NCBI GenBank assembly: GCA_964569555.1
Contig: CAZMTT010000047.1
Coordinates: 1-8,558, forward strand
Reading direction: 5' to 3'
DNA length: 8,558 nt
Source of the DNA: G020353235 sp964569555
Lineage (GTDB): Bacteria; Chloroflexota; Dehalococcoidia; Dehalococcoidales; JAUYDJ01
Shown piece after piece: positions 1 through 6,932 of the stretch. The stretch's first letter is position 1. Every line of letters starts with the position of its first letter. The position numbers and the translations under genes were made by a program. A model generated the notes under the pieces. The model was not told the origin of the DNA, made no database searches, and saw nothing but the letters and a program-made list of their open reading frames with translations.

Positions 1-39
1 TCCTTTGAAGGAGAGGGGGATTAAGGGGGTGAGGTAGAA

Positions 40-840
40 ATGACCAAGGGGGTAACTTTGAAGCAGGTCCTGGCTACCATTATTAATAATAGTGAGGTTA
101 TGCCCGGGGTCTATCGGGTTGAGATGGAGTCGGCAGAGTTTGAGGATGCCGAGCCGGGGCAGTTTGCCATGGTGGGGTGCGGGGAGGAGAACCTGCTGCG
201 GCGCCCGATGAGCATTCACCAGCTCAATAATAAAGCGGGCCGGACGGAACTGGCCCTGCTCTACAAGGTGGTCGGCAAGGGCACCCAGTGGCTTTCCGAG
301 CGCCAACCGGGCGAGAAGCTGGACCTGCTCCTGCCGCTGGGTAACGGCTTTGTCATTAACCCCGCCTCACCCAACCTGCTGCTCCTTGCCGGCGGCATCG
401 GCATCGCCCCCATCTACTTTCTGGCCCAGCGAGCAGTAGAAAAGGGGCACTCGGTCAGGCTTATTCTGGGCGCGCAAACCGCCCGCCAGCTCTATCCCCG
501 GAAGTTACTTCCCCCCGAAGTTGAGCTGGTTACGGTTACCGAGGACGGCAGCGCCGGCCGGAAGGGCAAACTCACCGACCACTGGCTTGAATTTATTAGC
601 TCAGCCGACCAGGTCTTTGCCTGCGGGCCGGTGGCAATGTATGCGGCGATGGCACAACAGATAAGCGGGCTTAACAAAAAGCCGGTCTATATCTCCCTGG
701 AGGTGCGGATGGGGTGCGGGCTGGGCATCTGTTACAGCTGCACCGTAAAGACCAAGAGCGGACTGAAGCAGGTCTGCACCGACGGGCCGGTCTTTGAGCT
801 GGCCGACATCCTCTGGGGGGAACTGGGACTAACTGAATAA
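40..840 (+). CDS. pyrK: Dihydroorotate dehydrogenase B, electron transfer subunit (PyrK)
   Basis: This is the FAD and [2Fe-2S] subunit that passes electrons from the FMN subunit PyrD to NAD+ during oxidation of dihydroorotate to orotate, in cytosolic pyrimidine synthesis. The 266 residues match the usual length. In order they show a ferredoxin-reductase-like FAD barrel with the flavin motif RRPMSI at 54-59, the nucleotide-binding loop GGIGIAP at 117-123, the CGP motif at 194-196, and a C-terminal cluster site with C225, C230, C233 and C245 in the PyrK pattern CxxxxCxxC-x11-C. The ATG is preceded by a purine-rich GGGGGTGAGG about five bases upstream, and an in-frame TAA lies at 22-24, so the start is secure. 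PyrD is not in the window and is probably upstream. The gene converges on folE with no recognisable terminator between them. An NADPH-dependent sulfide or glutamate synthase subunit is a related alternative, but the Cys spacing and length favour PyrK. Confidence 0.93.
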   Translation: MTKGVTLKQVLATIINNSEVMPGVYRVEMESAEFEDAEPGQFAMVGCGEENLLRRPMSIHQLNNKAGRTELALLYKVVGKGTQWLSERQPGEKLDLLLPLGNGFVINPASPNLLLLAGGIGIAPIYFLAQRAVEKGHSVRLILGAQTARQLYPRKLLPPEVELVTVTEDGSAGRKGKLTDHWLEFISSADQVFACGPVAMYAAMAQQISGLNKKPVYISLEVRMGCGLGICYSCTVKTKSGLKQVCTDGPVFELADILWGELGLTE

Positions 841-843
841 GGG

Positions 844-1410
844 CTACTTACCCTGTATCAGCGACAGGAACTCAGTCCGGCTGGCCACCCGCTGACGGAA
901 GGCACCCCTGATAGCTGAGGTAATCACATTGCTCCCCGGCTTCTTGATACCCCGCATCACCATACACAGGTGCTCTGCCTTCACTACCACCGCCACCCCG
1001 TCCGGCTTGATTCCCTCAAAAATAGCATCGGCAATCTGGGTGGTCATTCTCTCCTGAATCTGGGGGCGCCGGGCCACGATTTCCACCACCCGCGCCAGCT
1101 TGCTGATACCAACCACCCGACCGCTGGCATCGGGAATATAGCCGATATGAACGACGCCATAAAAGGGCAGCAGATGGTGCTCGCACATGGAATAAAAGGG
1201 GATATCCCGCACGATTACCATCTCGCGGTGCCCCAGTTCATAGCCGACAGTCAGCTCTTCTTTGGGGTCTTTGCCCATTCCGGTAAAAAGCTCGGCGTAC
1301 ATCTCCGCCATACGCCTCGGCGTCTCCCGCAGGCTTTCTCTTTCCGGGTCTTCCCCGATAGCCTTCAGGATAGCGGCTACTGCGGCTCTGACTCCAGCCT
1401 CGTCAATCAC
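844..1410 (-). CDS. folE: GTP cyclohydrolase I (FolE)
   Basis: FolE converts GTP to 7,8-dihydroneopterin triphosphate and formate, the first step toward tetrahydrofolate (and, in some bacteria, queuosine). It is a cytosolic zinc enzyme that usually forms a decamer. The 188 residues are the normal single-domain length. The zinc ligands are visible: C76 and H79 in MCEHHLLPF, and C149 in EHLCMVMRG. H78 is the neighbouring catalytic His known from E. coli. Other family signatures are the N-terminal R-E-T-P-x-R-M segment (28-34), GISKLARVVE (101-110) and QERMT (119-123). The start is GTG at 1408-1410, backed by a strong AAGGAGG five bases upstream in the minus reading. A nearby ATG (about 1427) is out of frame. 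The gene follows thrC by 21 bases and is probably the last gene of the minus-strand operon. All metal ligands are present, so this is the zinc-dependent FolE, not the FolE2 type. Confidence 0.95.
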   Translation of the reverse strand: MIDEAGVRAAVAAILKAIGEDPERESLRETPRRMAEMYAELFTGMGKDPKEELTVGYELGHREMVIVRDIPFYSMCEHHLLPFYGVVHIGYIPDASGRVVGISKLARVVEIVARRPQIQERMTTQIADAIFEGIKPDGVAVVVKAEHLCMVMRGIKKPGSNVITSAIRGAFRQRVASRTEFLSLIQGK

Positions 1411-1431
1411 ACCTGCCTCCTTATCATACTG

Positions 1432-2484
1432 TTAACCCCAGCCCAAAGCCTTTTCCACGGCGGCTAAGTCAGCCGGCAGCTCAAGGGGCGGCTGGGCACT
1501 CTTCAGGGCGGTATCCGGGTCTTTCAGCCCGGTGCCGGTGATAATGCCGACCACCCTCTTCCGGGAAAAGTCCACGCCCTGCCCGGCAAGCTTTATCAAG
1601 CCGGCCAGTGAAGCTGCCGAAGCCGGCTCACCGAAGATACCGGCCTGTCTCGCCAGCAGCTGGTAGGCGGACAGGATTTCATCATCACTGACCATATCAA
1701 TCATGCCCCCCGATTCATCACGGGCGGCGACTGCTTTCGGCCAGCTGGCCGGGTTGCCGATTCTTATCGCCGTGGCCACCGTCTGGGGCGCATCCACCAC
1801 CTGACCACGGACAATGGGCGCTGCCCCCTCCGCCTGAAAGCCCATCATTTTGGGCTTGATTCTGGCTTTGCCCGCCTGAAAGTATTCCACGAAGCCCTTC
1901 CAGTAGGCAGTGATATTGCCGGCATTACCCACCGGAATAAAGAGATAGTCGGGGGCTCCGCCCAGTACGTCAATAATCTCAAAGGCAGCCGTCTTCTGCC
2001 CCTCTATGCGGTGGGGATTGAGCGAGTTGACCAGAGTGACCGGGTGCCGCTCCGCCAGGCGGCGCACTATCTGCAGCGCCTGGTCAAAATTGCCATCAAT
2101 GGCGATAATTTTAGCCCCGTAAATGATAGCCTGGGCCAGCTTGCCCAGGGCAATATTGCCGCCGGGCACGACCACGATGGCGTTAAGCCCGCAGTAGGCA
2201 GCATAGGCGGCCGCTGAGGCGCTGGTGTTACCGGTGGAAGCACAGATTACCGCCTGGCTGCCCCCCTCCACCGCTTTAGCCACCGCCACCACCATGCCCC
2301 GGTCCTTAAAGGAACCGGTCGGGTTACACCCCTCAAGTTTGAGATAGAGCTCGCCGCAACCGGTCTCGGCTTCCAGCTGGTGACACCTGACCAGGGGGGT
2401 ATCACCCTCACCCAAAGAAAATATCGGCGTCTTAGCCGTAATCGGCAGGAAGTCTTTATATCTATTCAGGACGCCCGGTTTCAT
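1432..2484 (-). CDS. thrC: Threonine synthase (ThrC)
   Basis: ThrC is a PLP enzyme converting O-phosphohomoserine to threonine and phosphate, the last threonine step. The 350-residue chain is a fold-type II enzyme of the short bacterial class. The PLP lysine is K60 within GSFKDRG (57-63). STGNTSAS at 83-90 lies at the cofactor, GNAGN at 186-190 forms the phosphate-binding loop, and TGTGLKD at 316-322 is the usual C-terminal motif. The open frame extends 15 codons upstream to 2529, but I choose the ATG at 2482-2484: it follows the hom stop by one base, has GAGG about six bases upstream, and its product starts like the family (the extra residues would come from overlap with hom). That one-base junction implies translational coupling with hom. 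folE follows after 21 bases. Homoserine kinase, needed to make its substrate, is not in the window. No active-site residue appears to be missing. Confidence 0.93.
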   Translation of the reverse strand: MKPGVLNRYKDFLPITAKTPIFSLGEGDTPLVRCHQLEAETGCGELYLKLEGCNPTGSFKDRGMVVAVAKAVEGGSQAVICASTGNTSASAAAYAAYCGLNAIVVVPGGNIALGKLAQAIIYGAKIIAIDGNFDQALQIVRRLAERHPVTLVNSLNPHRIEGQKTAAFEIIDVLGGAPDYLFIPVGNAGNITAYWKGFVEYFQAGKARIKPKMMGFQAEGAAPIVRGQVVDAPQTVATAIRIGNPASWPKAVAARDESGGMIDMVSDDEILSAYQLLARQAGIFGEPASAASLAGLIKLAGQGVDFSRKRVVGIITGTGLKDPDTALKSAQPPLELPADLAAVEKALGWG

Positions 2485-2485
2485 A

Positions 2486-3784
2486 TTAAACCTCAACCCG
2501 AACGAAGTTGCTGATTTCCTTGACCACATCCAGGTGTTCCAGTTTGGCCAGAGCCTTCTGTACTGCTGCCTCTTTAGCCGGGTGGGTCATAATGACGAGT
2601 TCGGCGGTCTGGGTGGCGCTATCCGCCCACTTCTGGATAACCGAGGAAATACTGATTAGATTGTCACCCAGTATCTTGGATATCTTAGCCAGCACCCCGG
2701 CCTGGTCGGTGACATTCAGCCTGAGGTAGTAGCGGGTCTCCAGTTCAGACATGGGCTTGATGCGCTTACCCGGTTCCAGGCTCCACCGGGCGCGGCTGCT
2801 GACGCCGAGACCGATATCCCGGGCCGCCGACACGATATCAGCAATAACGGCACTGCTGGTGGGCAGGGCACCGGCACCCTCGCCAAAGAAGAGCACCTGC
2901 CCGACCAGGTCACCCTCCACCAGGACGGCGTTGTAGACACCCTCAACCTTGGCCAGGAGGGCATCCTGGGGTATAAAAACGGGGTGCACCCGGACTTCAA
3001 TCGACTCATCGCTTTGCTTGGCGATGGCCAATAGCTTGATGGCAAACCCCAGTTCACGAGCATACTGGAAGTCACGGCTATCCAGCCGGGAAATCCCCTC
3101 CCGATAGACATCTTGAGGCCGGACCTGACTGCGAAAGGCTAAAGAAGCCAGAATAGCCAGCTTGTAGCTGGCATCTATCCCCTCGATATCATTGACCGGG
3201 TTAGCCTCGGCATAGCCCAGCTCCTGGGCTTTGCTCAGTGCCGGGGCGAAATCAACGCCCTCTCTGGCCATGCGGGTTAGAATATAGTTGGTCGTCCCGT
3301 TAATTATGGCGTAAATCCCCCTTATCTGATTGGCGATCAGGTCATCCTGAAAAGGAGCGATAAGGGGTATGCCCCCGCCGACACTGGCTTCAAAGTGAAG
3401 CCCGACGCCGTGCTGCTCCGCCAGGGCAAGCAGCCTCACCCCGTGCTTGGCAATCACCTCTTTATTGGCGGTAACCACATGCCGGCCACCGGCCAGGGCC
3501 CTCTCCAGATAGCTCAAGGCCGGCTCCTCGCCGCCGATGGTCTCAACGACGATATCTATCTCCGGATTGGCCAGAAACTGGTCATCATCAGTGGTAATGA
3601 GCTTGGGGTCTATGCCCATTTTCCGTGCCTGGGCCATATCCGGCTCTATCAGCTTCAGCTGGCGCAGGACAAGCGGGCAGCCCACCTGCTCACTGAGCAA
3701 GTCTGCCTTTTCCAGCAGGGTGCTGACTACCTGCCGGCCCACCACCCCCAGCCCGGTCAATCCGATGCCGATACTCTTTTTCAT
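2486..3784 (-). CDS. hom: Homoserine dehydrogenase with ACT domain
   Basis: Hom reduces aspartate 4-semialdehyde to homoserine with NAD(P)H, the branch to threonine and methionine. The 432 residues show a Rossmann domain starting with GLGVVG (11-16) and VETIGG (80-85), K108 in TANKE (equivalent to yeast K117), the catalytic-domain motifs ASVGGGIP (133-140) and NGTTNYIL (162-169), and EGIDASYK (201-208), where D204 and K208 match yeast D219 and K223; E193 matches yeast E208. A C-terminal ACT domain spans about 352-432 and in this family usually gives threonine feedback inhibition. It is the single-function enzyme, without aspartokinase. An in-frame ATG four codons upstream (3796) is possible. 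I prefer 3784 because MKKSIGIGLTGLGVVG is the usual N-terminus and GGGGG stands five bases before it. It lies 18 bases after the foldase stop and one base before thrC, so it is operon-internal. Confidence 0.94.
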   Translation of the reverse strand: MKKSIGIGLTGLGVVGRQVVSTLLEKADLLSEQVGCPLVLRQLKLIEPDMAQARKMGIDPKLITTDDDQFLANPEIDIVVETIGGEEPALSYLERALAGGRHVVTANKEVIAKHGVRLLALAEQHGVGLHFEASVGGGIPLIAPFQDDLIANQIRGIYAIINGTTNYILTRMAREGVDFAPALSKAQELGYAEANPVNDIEGIDASYKLAILASLAFRSQVRPQDVYREGISRLDSRDFQYARELGFAIKLLAIAKQSDESIEVRVHPVFIPQDALLAKVEGVYNAVLVEGDLVGQVLFFGEGAGALPTSSAVIADIVSAARDIGLGVSSRARWSLEPGKRIKPMSELETRYYLRLNVTDQAGVLAKISKILGDNLISISSVIQKWADSATQTAELVIMTHPAKEAAVQKALAKLEHLDVVKEISNFVRVEV

Positions 3785-3802
3785 TTCTTCCCCCATTTTA
3801 CT

Positions 3803-5074
3803 CTAGTCTTTAAGAGCTTGCTCCACTGCCCACATCTTTTGCTTATTATTAAGGTAACTTTCCACTATGTTGGTTTTGTCAGCTAGAAGTTCCGAGACCC
3901 AGTCATCCAGAGCCTTGGCTTTCAGCAAATCCCGGTCAACCGGCTCAAGGGGCCGGTTCTCATCTTTTTCAACGACCTTGATTAACCAGTAGCCTCCCTT
4001 GGTGGAAATAGTCTCGTCCCGCAGCGGCTCACTCAACTCCTGCAGCTCAAGCTCCGGGCCAAAGACGGCCTGGTCAAAGACCTCGGTCAACTTACCCGGC
4101 GCCACTGACTTCAGGAACCCCTTATTGCCTACGGCAAGCTGGGAGTACTCCTCAGCCATCTGGGCAAAAGCCCCGCCTATATCCCCACCTGCTTCCAGCT
4201 TAGCTCTTACTTCCTCAGCTTCCTGTCGGCTGCTCAACACCAAGGCATGGACAGCCGCATTCTCCATGTTTTCGTCCCGCTCCATGACCTGAATCAACCA
4301 GTAACCCACCTCTTTGGTCACGTTTTCATCATATACCGGCTCGCTCAACACGCCGACTTCAGCGCTGAAGGCATAGTCATCAACTACGGAAGTCCCCAAT
4401 AGTATAGTCAATACGTCTTTGGGAAGCCAACCCAGGTCGCCCTCTTTGTCCCGGGAGAAGCTCTCCAGGGAAAGCTCACTGGCGAGGTCGGTAAAGGCTT
4501 CCCAGCTCTCCAGCCTGGCCTTAACCTCCGCTGTCTGGTTCTCGCTTTCCAGTAACATCGCCATTATGTGCCTCTGCTCACCGGAAAGCGGCACCTGCTG
4601 CTCAAAATACTCATCACGCAATTTGGTAATTAACAGCTCCGGCCTGATTAAATCCCGGTATTCCCGGCTTAAGGACAGGTTCCGCCTGGCAAGCTCGGCA
4701 TCAACCTCACTATCGCTAACGGTTACGCCCACCTTCTCCGCTGCCTGTCTAACGAGTTCACTTTGCTGAATAACATTTACCACCTCATCAGTTAGGGCAA
4801 GCAAATTTTCAGCCGATTGACCCACCCCATATAATTTAAGCACCCTCATATAGTAATTCATGTCATATTCGGTATCATTTACCCTGATTACCGTTTCGTG
4901 CCGCGGTCGGTAATCACCGAGATACCACCCCAACCCGACCAGGATGACCACCAGGGCAATAATAATAATACCGGCCGTAGTGATAATACGGCGCCTTCTT
5001 TCCTGCTGCCGCCGGTGGGAAAGCTGGCGCCGGGTAAGTTCACGCCCCGGCTTCTCCGCATTCTTCTTTGCCAA
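3803..5074 (-). CDS. Membrane-anchored SurA/PrsA-like peptidyl-prolyl isomerase, two parvulin domains
   Basis: This is probably an extracytoplasmic foldase or chaperone. The 423 residues start with a basic cytoplasmic tail (Arg/Lys-rich, 11-29), then one hydrophobic segment at about 30-53, which fits a signal anchor with the bulk of the protein outside. Residues about 60-165 look like a SurA N-terminal chaperone helical domain. Two parvulin-type rotamase repeats follow: about 168-266 (RHIMAMLL ... EGDLGW ... GYWLIQV) and 274-371 (VHALVL ... GNKGFL ... GYWLIKV). A helical tail ends the protein. No cysteine is present and there is no lipobox. In both repeats the second conserved His of parvulins (GYHII) is Trp, so isomerase activity may be weak. 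The start is TTG at 5072-5074, with GAGAGGGG about seven bases upstream; an in-frame TAG lies just above and the next Met would cut into the membrane segment region. It heads the hom-thrC-folE group by position, with no obvious functional link. Confidence 0.85.
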   Translation of the reverse strand: MAKKNAEKPGRELTRRQLSHRRQQERRRRIITTAGIIIIALVVILVGLGWYLGDYRPRHETVIRVNDTEYDMNYYMRVLKLYGVGQSAENLLALTDEVVNVIQQSELVRQAAEKVGVTVSDSEVDAELARRNLSLSREYRDLIRPELLITKLRDEYFEQQVPLSGEQRHIMAMLLESENQTAEVKARLESWEAFTDLASELSLESFSRDKEGDLGWLPKDVLTILLGTSVVDDYAFSAEVGVLSEPVYDENVTKEVGYWLIQVMERDENMENAAVHALVLSSRQEAEEVRAKLEAGGDIGGAFAQMAEEYSQLAVGNKGFLKSVAPGKLTEVFDQAVFGPELELQELSEPLRDETISTKGGYWLIKVVEKDENRPLEPVDRDLLKAKALDDWVSELLADKTNIVESYLNNKQKMWAVEQALKD

Positions 5075-5091
5075 ACTTAAGCCCCTCTCTA

Positions 5092-5129
5092 GTAAAATAC
5101 CGGCTTCTTGCCACTTTGGGACAGCCGGT
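5092..5129 (-). terminator. Possible intrinsic terminator or attenuator between mobB and the foldase gene
   Basis: In the minus-strand RNA, ACCGGCT (5129-5123) pairs perfectly with AGCCGGT (5105-5099) around a 17-base loop, followed directly by ATTTTAC. The stem is short and the T tract only four long, so termination would be partial. A competing hairpin uses the same first arm (see the 5099-5140 repeat). Confidence 0.4.
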
Positions 5130-5140
5130 TCTTAACGGCT
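5099..5140. repeat. Three complementary segments in the mobB-foldase gap
   Basis: On the plus strand the segments are ACCGGCT (5099-5105), AGCCGGTT (5123-5130) and AACGGCT (5134-5140). The middle one can pair with either neighbour: seven base pairs with 5099-5105, or seven with one bulge with 5134-5140. The two folds exclude each other. The whole 93-base gap (5075-5167) otherwise shows only the TTG start's Shine-Dalgarno sequence. Confidence 0.6.
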
Positions 5141-5167
5141 GGAAAAGAGTAAAGCCCTGTGGTCTGA

Positions 5168-5812
5168 CTAGGCTTTCCTCCTCAGAAAAATATCCAGGCT
5201 TTTTATCTTCCCCACCCCCCTCAGTGAAGCCGCCATACCCATCAGGATATTGCGGATGATTTCCTCAGGGAATGGGCTCAGGGAGACCGGGGAACCATTT
5301 ACATAGAGCGAGAGCCACTCGCCCTGCCGCTTGATAAAGCCCTCTTCCAGAAAGTCAGCCAGACCCTTGACCTCCTCAAAAGAGAACTGCCTGACCTTGG
5401 CTTCAGCCGGTTCATCGGTGACCATAGCCACCAGCCCCCGCAGCCCTCCCAGAGGGGCGCCGGCTTCCCGGCGGTGAGTCTCTATCTTGGGCGCATCACC
5501 ATTCTTGAAACCCTCGGTCAGGATAATATCGTAGTCCTCGCCCAGGAGGCGGGCTACCTCATCAAGAGTCGGCTCAGCGCCAACCGGTTTGATTAATACC
5601 AGCCGGTTGGGAGAACTGATAACCGTCGCATCGCTGCCGGCTTGAATATGGTGCCAGCTATCTTTCTCCGGTTCATCAAAACTTACATCCCGGGGGGCAT
5701 GTTTGACGGTAGCTACCCGATAGCCCCTTGACTTTAACTCCGCAATCAGTTTCTGGATAAGAAACGTCTTCCCCGATTTTGATTTACCCACGATTGAAAC
5801 TAAAGGGGACAT
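5168..5812 (-). CDS. mobB: Molybdopterin-guanine dinucleotide biosynthesis protein MobB-like, with C-terminal extension
   Basis: MobB is a P-loop GTP-binding protein that assists MobA in attaching GMP to molybdopterin for bis-MGD enzymes. The 214-residue protein has Walker A GKSKSGKT (9-16), the family segment DSWHHIQAG (51-59), a TEGFK Walker-B region (99-103) and PKIETHR (109-114). These match the MobB core, which is about 170 residues in E. coli. Residues from about 160 to 214 (QGEWLSLYVNG ... RNILMGMAASLRGV ... LDIFL) form an extra domain that I cannot assign with certainty. The ATG at 5810-5812 is preceded by AAGGAGGT about nine bases upstream. It follows mrp by 68 bases on the same strand and precedes the foldase by 93 bases. 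No molybdoenzyme or MobA gene is visible here. The core assignment is firm; the exact role is inferred from the family. Confidence 0.86.
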   Translation of the reverse strand: MSPLVSIVGKSKSGKTFLIQKLIAELKSRGYRVATVKHAPRDVSFDEPEKDSWHHIQAGSDATVISSPNRLVLIKPVGAEPTLDEVARLLGEDYDIILTEGFKNGDAPKIETHRREAGAPLGGLRGLVAMVTDEPAEAKVRQFSFEEVKGLADFLEEGFIKRQGEWLSLYVNGSPVSLSPFPEEIIRNILMGMAASLRGVGKIKSLDIFLRRKA

Positions 5813-5853
5813 CCCCGACCTACCTCCTTCTCTCTCTCACCTGTTCCACCCCA

Positions 5854-5865
5854 CGCTGGCCAGCG
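5854..5865. repeat. CGCTGGCCAGCG palindrome in the mrp-mobB gap
   Basis: A 12-base perfect palindrome lies 15 bases after the mrp stop and about 40 bases before mobB. It can only form a four-pair stem as a hairpin with a GGCC loop and has no T tract, so it is not a convincing terminator. The rest of the 68-base gap is a purine-rich tract (minus strand) ending in the mobB Shine-Dalgarno AAGGAGGT. Confidence 0.5.
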
Positions 5866-5880
5866 CTGACGATAAGCCGG

Positions 5881-6891
5881 CTACTTCTTCGACGCCGCCT
5901 GAGACAGCATCTGAATGATACTTTGCGCCATAAAAGCAAACGACTCAGAGCTATAGCTTTCTATTTTGCCTTCATCACAGAGCTTGGCCAGCTCCGGGTC
6001 GATGGGCAGCTGCCCCAGCAGCGGGGCGTCGGCCGTCTGGGCCATCTTCTGCGCCTTACTCTTGCCAAAGAGCTCAATCCGCTTATTTATCTCCGGTATA
6101 TACAAATAGCTCATATTCTCGACCACCCCCACGATGGGCTTGCTCATTCTCTGCGCCATGCTCACCGCTTTTCTGACTATCATCGCCGTTAAGTCCTGAG
6201 GGGTGAAAACAATGATTACCCCCGATACCGGGATTGATTGCAGCACGGTAAGCGAGGCGTCCGCCGTGCCCGGCGGCACGTCCACCACCAGGTAATCAAG
6301 CTTCCCCCAGACCACGTCCTGCCAGAACTGGGTAATCGCCTTGGAAAGCAGCGGACCACGCCAGATAACCGCGGTATCCTCCTCGGGCAAAAGCAGGTTC
6401 ATTGATATAACCTCAATCCCCGTCTTTGATACTACGGGGAGAATCCCGCTGTGGCTGCCACTCGCCCGGGTGGTGATACCGAACATCCGGGGGATACTGG
6501 GACCGGTAATATCGGCATCCAAAATACCCACTTCCAAACCCTGACGCTTTAGGGCAATCGCCATCAGGGCGGACACCAGGGACTTACCCACTCCCCCTTT
6601 GCCGCTCATTATGGCCACGACATAGTCAATCTGGTTTACCTCGGATGGCTTGACCTCGACAAATTCTACCTCCACCCCACCCACATCAGGGAGCTTGGCC
6701 ACCGCCGCCTGCGTTCTGGCTTTCAACTGAGCCTGAGCCTCATCATTGAGCGCGGTTGACGCCAGCGTGATTTTAACCTTTTTCCCGGAGATGGCGACGC
6801 CACGCACCAGGTTCAGCTTTTCCAGATTACGCGTCGCCCCGGGCGCCATCACCTCTTCCAGGCACTTTCTCACCTTCGCTTCAGTTACCAT
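5881..6891 (-). CDS. mrp: Mrp/NBP35-family P-loop ATPase lacking the CxxC motif
   Basis: Mrp/ApbC proteins are P-loop ATPases that carry or transfer Fe-S clusters in the cytosol. The 336 residues comprise an N-terminal MIP18-like domain (about 1-80) and an ATPase domain with deviant Walker A SGKGGVGKS (96-104; signature Lys K98, Walker Lys K103), switch ILDADITGPS (123-132), Walker B VVDVPPGT (202-209), and VVENMSY (256-262). In typical family members VVENMSY is followed within a few residues by CPxC, whose two cysteines bind a bridging cluster at the dimer interface. Here the aligned residues are IPEI (265-268), with no Cys. The whole protein has only C10 and C305, and the usual Cys of the N-terminal domain is absent. 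ATP binding should be intact, but canonical cluster carriage is doubtful. The ATG is preceded by GGGGG six bases upstream and a consensus-like promoter. It is first in the minus-strand train. Confidence 0.9.
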   Translation of the reverse strand: MVTEAKVRKCLEEVMAPGATRNLEKLNLVRGVAISGKKVKITLASTALNDEAQAQLKARTQAAVAKLPDVGGVEVEFVEVKPSEVNQIDYVVAIMSGKGGVGKSLVSALMAIALKRQGLEVGILDADITGPSIPRMFGITTRASGSHSGILPVVSKTGIEVISMNLLLPEEDTAVIWRGPLLSKAITQFWQDVVWGKLDYLVVDVPPGTADASLTVLQSIPVSGVIIVFTPQDLTAMIVRKAVSMAQRMSKPIVGVVENMSYLYIPEINKRIELFGKSKAQKMAQTADAPLLGQLPIDPELAKLCDEGKIESYSSESFAFMAQSIIQMLSQAASKK

Positions 6892-6932
6892 GGCTCGCCC
6901 CCTATTTTAATGAATGTTAACTGCTGCCTATC

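Noticed and set aside
1..37. Possible 3' tail of a gene upstream of pyrK (frame 1 stop at 22-24 or frame 2 stop at 35-37).
   Set aside because: Both short open stretches are too brief to identify. The upstream gene cannot be told from this window.
839..853. Hairpin AGGG/CCCT around the pyrK and folE stops as a terminator.
   Set aside because: Only four base pairs and no T run.
970..1467. 165-codon plus-strand open frame over folE.
   Set aside because: It is an antisense shadow of folE, with a low-complexity His/Leu-rich composition and no recognisable domain; folE has all its zinc ligands.
2485..2529. Longer thrC start (2529) giving 15 extra residues.
   Set aside because: The added residues come from an overlap with hom, and the ATG at 2484 has a Shine-Dalgarno and a normal N-terminus.
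3785..3796. Longer hom start at 3796.
   Set aside because: The upstream ATG has poor Shine-Dalgarno support, whereas MKKSIG at 3784 has GGGGG five bases away. It remains possible.
3395..3886. 163-codon plus-strand open frame over hom.
   Set aside because: Antisense of a strongly conserved hom gene; no Shine-Dalgarno or domain seen.
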